Assembly: GCF_014196625.1 (NCBI RefSeq)
Contig: NZ_JACIDZ010000013.1
Coordinates: forward strand, 114,354 to 172,178
From: Martelella radicis
GTDB taxonomy: Bacteria; Pseudomonadota; Alphaproteobacteria; Rhizobiales; Rhizobiaceae
Length of the DNA stretch: 57,825 bases
Direction of reading: 5' to 3'
Numbering within the stretch: position 1 is the stretch's first letter; every line of letters starts with the position of its first letter. Shown here piece by piece: positions 53,544 through 57,825 of the stretch. A program made the translations under genes and the position numbers. The notes beneath the pieces are model-generated. The model saw only the letters and a list, made by a program, of their open reading frames with translations, ran no database searches and was not told the origin of the DNA.

Positions 53544-56500
53544 ATGTCTCTTCTCCTCGACCGCCTCAACTTTCTGGCGCGCAAGAATGTCGGCACATTC
53601 TCCGATGGCCACGGCGTGACCACCAATGAAAATCGTGACTGGGAAGACGCCTATCGCAAGCGCTGGCAGCACGACAAGATCGTGCGCTCCACCCATGGGG
53701 TGAACTGCACGGGCTCCTGCTCGTGGAAGATCTACGTCAAGGGCGGGATCGTGACCTGGGAAACCCAGCAGACCGACTATCCGCGCACAAGGCCGGATAT
53801 GCCCAACCACGAGCCGCGCGGCTGTTCGCGTGGCGCCAGCTACAGCTGGTACATGTACTCGGCCAACCGGGTGAAATACCCGCTGATCCGGGCGCGGCTC
53901 CTGAAGCTCTGGCGCAAGGAACGCGCCGACAAGAGCCCGGTCGCCGCCTGGAGGGCCATTCAGGACGATCCGGCAAAGCGGGCCGACTATATCAAGGTGC
54001 GCGGCCTTGGCGGTTTCGTGCGCGCCACCTGGGACGAGGTCAACGAGCTCATCGCGGCGGCCAACGCCTATACCGCGAAGAGGTGGGGGCCCGACCGCGT
54101 CATCGGATTCTCGCCGATCCCGGCGATGTCGATGGTCTCTTACGCGGCCGGGTCCCGCTACCTGTCGCTGCTCGGCGGCACCTGCATGTCGTTTTACGAC
54201 TGGTATTGCGACCTGCCGCCGGCCTCGCCGATGACATGGGGCGAGCAGACCGACGTACCGGAATCGGCCGACTGGTACAATGCCGGCTTTCTGATGCTCT
54301 GGGGCTCCAACGTGCCGCAGACCCGCACGCCGGACGCGCATTTCTACACCGAGGTGCGCTACAAGGGCACAAAGTCGGTGGTCGTGTCGCCGGACTATTC
54401 GGAAGCCGCGAAATTCTCAGATCTCTGGCTGCACCCGAAACAGGGCACTGACGCGGCGCTCGCCATGGCGCTCGGCCACGTGATCCTGCGCGAGTACCAC
54501 CTCGATCGGAAGGTCGGCTATTTCGACGACTACTGTCGCCGTTACACCGACATGCCGATGCTGGTGCGGCTGGTGAAACAGGACGGCCGTTTGGTGCCGG
54601 AACGCTTCCTCCGCGCCTCCGATTTCAAGGACGGTCTCGGCGAGAACAACAATCCGGACTGGAAGACGGTCGGCTTCGACGCCAGGACCGGCGAGGTCGT
54701 CGCCCCGCGTGGTTCGGCCGGCTATCGCTGGGGCGAAAAGGGCAAGTGGAACCTGGAACAGAAGGATGGCGCGGGCAGCGACATCGATCTGGTCATGAGC
54801 CTTGCCGAAAAACATGATGGCGTCGAGGATGTCGCTTTCCCCTATTTCGGCAGCCGGGCCCACGACTATTTCGAAGGCACCGACCATGACGACATTCTGG
54901 CGCGCAAGGTGCCGGTTCGCCGTGTGGCGCTCGCAGAGGGCGAGGCGGTGGTCGCCACGGTATTCGACCTGTTCGTCGCCAATTACGGTCTCGACCGCGG
55001 CTTCGGCGGTGACAATGTCGCCAGCTCCTTCGATGATGGAACGCCCTATACGCCGGCATGGGCGGAAAAGATCACCGGCGTGCCGCGCGAACAGATCATC
55101 GCGACGGCCCGCGCCTTTGCAGGCAACGCGGAGAAGACCAATGGCCGCTCCATGGTCATCCTCGGTGCCGGCCTGAACCACTGGTACCACATGGATATGA
55201 ACTATCGCGGCATCATCAACATGTTGGTGATGTGCGGCTGTATCGGCCAGTCCGGCGGCGGCTGGAGCCATTATGTCGGCCAGGAAAAACTGCGGCCGCA
55301 GACCGGCTGGCTGCCGCTCGCCTTCGGGCTCGACTGGCAGCGCCCGCCGCGCCACATGAACTCGACCTCGTTCTTCTACGCCCATACCGATCAGTGGCGT
55401 TACGAGACGGTGAAGGTCGATGAGCTTCTGTCGCCCACCGCGCCGGAAGGCCCGTGGGATGCGACGCTGATCGACTATAATATCCGCGCCGAGCGGATGG
55501 GCTGGCTGCCCTCAGCGCCGCAACTGCGGACCAACCCGCTGGAGGTCGCCCGTGCGGCGGAAGCCTCGGGCCAAAAGCCCGCCGTATATATCGCCGATGC
55601 GCTGAAATCCGGAACGCTTTCGATGTCCTGCGAGGACCCGGACGCGGAGGAAAACTGGCCACGCAACATGTTTGTCTGGCGCTCCAACCTGCTCGGCTCG
55701 TCGGGCAAGGGACACGAGTATTTCCTCAAGCACCTGCTCGGCACATCCCACGGTCTGCTTGGCAAGGATCTCGGCGACGAGGGCCGTCAGGAGGTCCGTG
55801 AGGCCGTCTGGCATGACGAAGCGCCGGAAGGAAAGCTCGATCTGCTGGTCACGCTCGACTTCCGCATGTCGACCACCTGCGTCTATTCCGACATCGTGCT
55901 GCCGACGGCGACATGGTACGAGAAGAACGACCTCAACACTTCCGACATGCACCCCTTCATCCACCCGCTGACCAGTGCGGCCGATCCGGCCTGGCAGTCG
56001 CTCTCGGACTGGGAAATCTTCAAGGGCATCGCAAAGACGTTCTCGGAGGTCGCGCCGGAAGTGCTCGGCGTCGAAAAGGATGTCGTCCTTGTGCCGACCC
56101 TGCACGACACCCCCGGCGAACTCGCCCAGCCCTTCGATGTGAAGGACTGGAAAAAGGGCGAAACCGATCCGGTTCCCGGCAAGACCATGCCGACGGTCGC
56201 CGTGGTCGAGCGGGATTATCCCAATCTCTACAAGCGCTTCACTTCCGTCGGCCCGCTGCTCGACAAGCTCGGCAATGGCGGCAAGGGGATTTCCTGGAAC
56301 ACCGAGCATGAAGTCGGCCTGCTCGGCAAACTCAACGGTACGGTGACGGAAGAGGGGGCCTCGAAGGGGCGCCCGAAGATCGAAACCGATATCGATGCCA
56401 CGGAGGTGATCCTGTCGCTTGCGCCGGAAACCAATGGCGAGGTTGCGGTCAAGGCCTGGGAGGCGCTCTCGGCGATTACCGGACGCGACCACACCCATCT

Positions 56501-57287
56501 CGCCCTTCCGAAAGAGGACGAGAAAATCCGCTTTCGCGACATCGTCGCCCAGCCACGCAAGATCATTTCCTCGCCGACATGGTCGGGGCTGGAATCGGAA
56601 AAGGTCTGCTACAACGCCTGCTACACAAACGTCCACGAACTGATCCCGTGGCGCACGCTCTCCGGGCGGCAGCAGCTCTATCAGGACCATCTTTGGATGC
56701 GGGCCTTTGGCGAGGCCTTCTGCGTCTACCGTCCGCCGATCGACACCGGAACCGTGACGCCGGCGATCGAGGCGCGCCTCGACGGCCAGCCGCATCTGGT
56801 GCTGAACTTCATCACCCCGCACCAGAAATGGGGCATCCATTCCACCTATACCGACAACCTGTTGATGCTGACGCTGAACCGCGGCGGCCCGGTGGTGTGG
56901 ATTTCCGAACCGGATGCCGCCCGCGCCGGCATCGTCGATAATGACTGGGTCGAGGTCTACAACGCCAATGGCGCGCTGGTCGCCCGCGCGGTGGTCTCGC
57001 AGCGCATGAAGGACGGCACGATCTTCATGTACCACGCGCAGGAAAAGATCGTGAACACGCCCGGCTCGCCGCTGACCGGCCAGCGCGGCGGCATTCACAA
57101 CTCCGTCACCCGCGTGATCCCGAAGCCGACCCACATGATCGGCGGCTATGCCCATCAGGCCTACGGTTTCAACTACTACGGAACCGTCGGGTCCAACCGC
57201 GATGAATTCGTCGTCGTCCGCAAGCTCGAAAATGTCGACTGGATGGATGACGCCCCAAGCCTTGCTGGAAAGGAGGCCGCAGAATGA
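53544..57287 (+). CDS. narG: Respiratory nitrate reductase alpha subunit NarG
   Basis: 1247-aa molybdenum enzyme subunit that reduces nitrate to nitrite on the cytoplasmic face. The FS0 [4Fe-4S] ligands are all present: H51, C55, C59 and C94 (HGVNCTGSC, RGCSRG). The Mo-bis-MGD pocket has GTCMSFYDWYCDLPPASPMT with the Asp ligand in DWYCD. The C-terminal molybdopterin dinucleotide domain ends near HMIGGYAHQAYGFNYYG. Full length. AAAGGAACG precedes the start, 24 bp after narK. The stop overlaps narH by 4 bp (ATGA). Confidence 0.96.
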   Translation: MSLLLDRLNFLARKNVGTFSDGHGVTTNENRDWEDAYRKRWQHDKIVRSTHGVNCTGSCSWKIYVKGGIVTWETQQTDYPRTRPDMPNHEPRGCSRGASYSWYMYSANRVKYPLIRARLLKLWRKERADKSPVAAWRAIQDDPAKRADYIKVRGLGGFVRATWDEVNELIAAANAYTAKRWGPDRVIGFSPIPAMSMVSYAAGSRYLSLLGGTCMSFYDWYCDLPPASPMTWGEQTDVPESADWYNAGFLMLWGSNVPQTRTPDAHFYTEVRYKGTKSVVVSPDYSEAAKFSDLWLHPKQGTDAALAMALGHVILREYHLDRKVGYFDDYCRRYTDMPMLVRLVKQDGRLVPERFLRASDFKDGLGENNNPDWKTVGFDARTGEVVAPRGSAGYRWGEKGKWNLEQKDGAGSDIDLVMSLAEKHDGVEDVAFPYFGSRAHDYFEGTDHDDILARKVPVRRVALAEGEAVVATVFDLFVANYGLDRGFGGDNVASSFDDGTPYTPAWAEKITGVPREQIIATARAFAGNAEKTNGRSMVILGAGLNHWYHMDMNYRGIINMLVMCGCIGQSGGGWSHYVGQEKLRPQTGWLPLAFGLDWQRPPRHMNSTSFFYAHTDQWRYETVKVDELLSPTAPEGPWDATLIDYNIRAERMGWLPSAPQLRTNPLEVARAAEASGQKPAVYIADALKSGTLSMSCEDPDAEENWPRNMFVWRSNLLGSSGKGHEYFLKHLLGTSHGLLGKDLGDEGRQEVREAVWHDEAPEGKLDLLVTLDFRMSTTCVYSDIVLPTATWYEKNDLNTSDMHPFIHPLTSAADPAWQSLSDWEIFKGIAKTFSEVAPEVLGVEKDVVLVPTLHDTPGELAQPFDVKDWKKGETDPVPGKTMPTVAVVERDYPNLYKRFTSVGPLLDKLGNGGKGISWNTEHEVGLLGKLNGTVTEEGASKGRPKIETDIDATEVILSLAPETNGEVAVKAWEALSAITGRDHTHLALPKEDEKIRFRDIVAQPRKIISSPTWSGLESEKVCYNACYTNVHELIPWRTLSGRQQLYQDHLWMRAFGEAFCVYRPPIDTGTVTPAIEARLDGQPHLVLNFITPHQKWGIHSTYTDNLLMLTLNRGGPVVWISEPDAARAGIVDNDWVEVYNANGALVARAVVSQRMKDGTIFMYHAQEKIVNTPGSPLTGQRGGIHNSVTRVIPKPTHMIGGYAHQAYGFNYYGTVGSNRDEFVVVRKLENVDWMDDAPSLAGKEAAE

Positions 57288-57825
57288 AGGTCCGCGCACA
57301 GATCGGCATGGTGTTGAACCTCGATAAATGCATCGGGTGCCACACCTGCTCCGTCACCTGCAAGAACGTCTGGACGAACCGCGAAGGCGTTGAATACGCC
57401 TGGTTCAACAACGTCGAGACCAAGCCGGGGATCGGCTTTCCCAAGGAATGGGAAAACCAGAAGAAATGGAATGGCGGTTGGGTCCGAAAGAAGAACGGCC
57501 GGATCGAGCCGAGGATGGGCGCCAAATGGCGCATCCTCGCCAAGATCTTCGCCAATCCCGACCTGCCGGAAATCGACGATTATTACGAACCCTTCGATTT
57601 CGATTACGGCCATCTTCAGACCGCCGGCGAGAGCAAGACCATGCCGACGGCCCGGCCGCGCTCGAAGCTGACCGGCGAACGCATGGAAAAGATCGAATGG
57701 GGGCCGAACTGGGAGGAAATCCTCGGCGGCGAATTCGAGAAGCGCTCCAAGGACGTGAATTTCGAAGGCGTCGAGAAGGAAATCTACGGCCAGTTCGAAA
57801 ACACCTTCATGATGTATCTGCCGCG
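57284..57825 (+). CDS. narH: Respiratory nitrate reductase beta subunit NarH (3' end outside window)
   Basis: First 180 codons of the iron-sulfur electron-transfer subunit. The opening MKVRAQIGMVLNLDKCIGCH contains the first cluster motif C16-x2-C19-x2-C22-x3-C26 (CIGCHTCSVTC), and the NarH-typical NREGVEYAWFNNVETKPGIG follows. The start overlaps the narG stop (ATGA). Downstream narJ and narI are expected but lie beyond the window. Confidence 0.95.
   Translation, partial: MKVRAQIGMVLNLDKCIGCHTCSVTCKNVWTNREGVEYAWFNNVETKPGIGFPKEWENQKKWNGGWVRKKNGRIEPRMGAKWRILAKIFANPDLPEIDDYYEPFDFDYGHLQTAGESKTMPTARPRSKLTGERMEKIEWGPNWEEILGGEFEKRSKDVNFEGVEKEIYGQFENTFMMYLP

Noticed and set aside
50784-54341. Very long open frame (1185 codons) on the minus strand opposite narK and narG
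   Set aside because: It is antisense to two certain genes, is rich in Arg, Gly, His and Ala as expected of a mirror frame in GC-rich DNA, and shows no domain.
55512-57299. Long minus-strand open frame opposite narG
   Set aside because: Antisense to a certain gene, with no family resemblance and atypical composition.

Overview
The window looks like a plasmid, chromid or large genomic-island segment from an alphaproteobacterium of the Hyphomicrobiales (Rhizobiaceae/Aurantimonadaceae-like). The evidence is a Ti-plasmid-type relaxase TraA with divergent TraC/TraD, a DUF736 protein, an alphaproteobacterial LexA box (GAAC-N7-GAAC), the imuA-imuB-dnaE2 cassette, and a NarR/fused-NarK/NarGH order known from Paracoccus and Brucella relatives. 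No rRNA, tRNA, CRISPR array, integrase or replication-initiator gene was seen.

Layout. 1-3.8 kb: two-partner secretion pair, the 3' end of a large MBG/YDG-repeat exoprotein followed by its TpsB outer-membrane pore. 4.1-5.7 kb: an AraC-type regulator and a small zinc-ribbon membrane protein. 6.2-9.7 kb: a complete ribose-type sugar ABC importer (ATPase, permease, binding protein) ending in a strong terminator. 10.1-17.3 kb: a second sugar locus with a D-tagatose/D-psicose 3-epimerase-like enzyme, a XylR-like regulator, a Gfo/Idh/MocA dehydrogenase and a second complete ABC importer. A 35-bp sequence repeated upstream of the epimerase and of the dehydrogenase is probably the operator that joins them in one regulon.

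17.4-23.0 kb is a mobile/defence patch: a Tn3-family element carrying only tnpA between 38-bp inverted repeats, an IS3-family remnant, a DUF2971-like gene, a decayed Abi-like fragment and an HNH-nuclease-like protein with an unrecognised C-terminal half. 23.2-32.7 kb holds two divergent DNA-damage operons around one LexA box: UvrD-like helicase, YedK/SRAP abasic-site protein and DinB on the minus strand; ImuA, ImuB and DnaE2 on the plus strand.

33.1-46.4 kb is a conjugation module: DUF736, a winged-helix protein, VbhA/Fic and HigBA toxin-antitoxin pairs, a strongly folded region before a 57-aa protein, a WGR protein coupled to a VirD4/TrwB-like coupling ATPase, TraD, TraC, a probable RSF1010/R1162-like oriT, the TraA relaxase-helicase, and DotD-DotC-DotB homologues of type IVB secretion. 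Joining a Ti-type DNA-processing set to type IVB parts is the most unusual feature of the window.

46.6-57.8 kb is nitrogen-oxide metabolism: a GNAT acetyltransferase, NsrR, NnrU, NnrS, a NarR-like CRP/FNR regulator, a fused NarK1-NarK2 transporter, NarG and the start of NarH. A perfect TTGAC-N4-GTCAA box precedes narK, and NsrR-like palindromes precede nnrS and probably nnrU.
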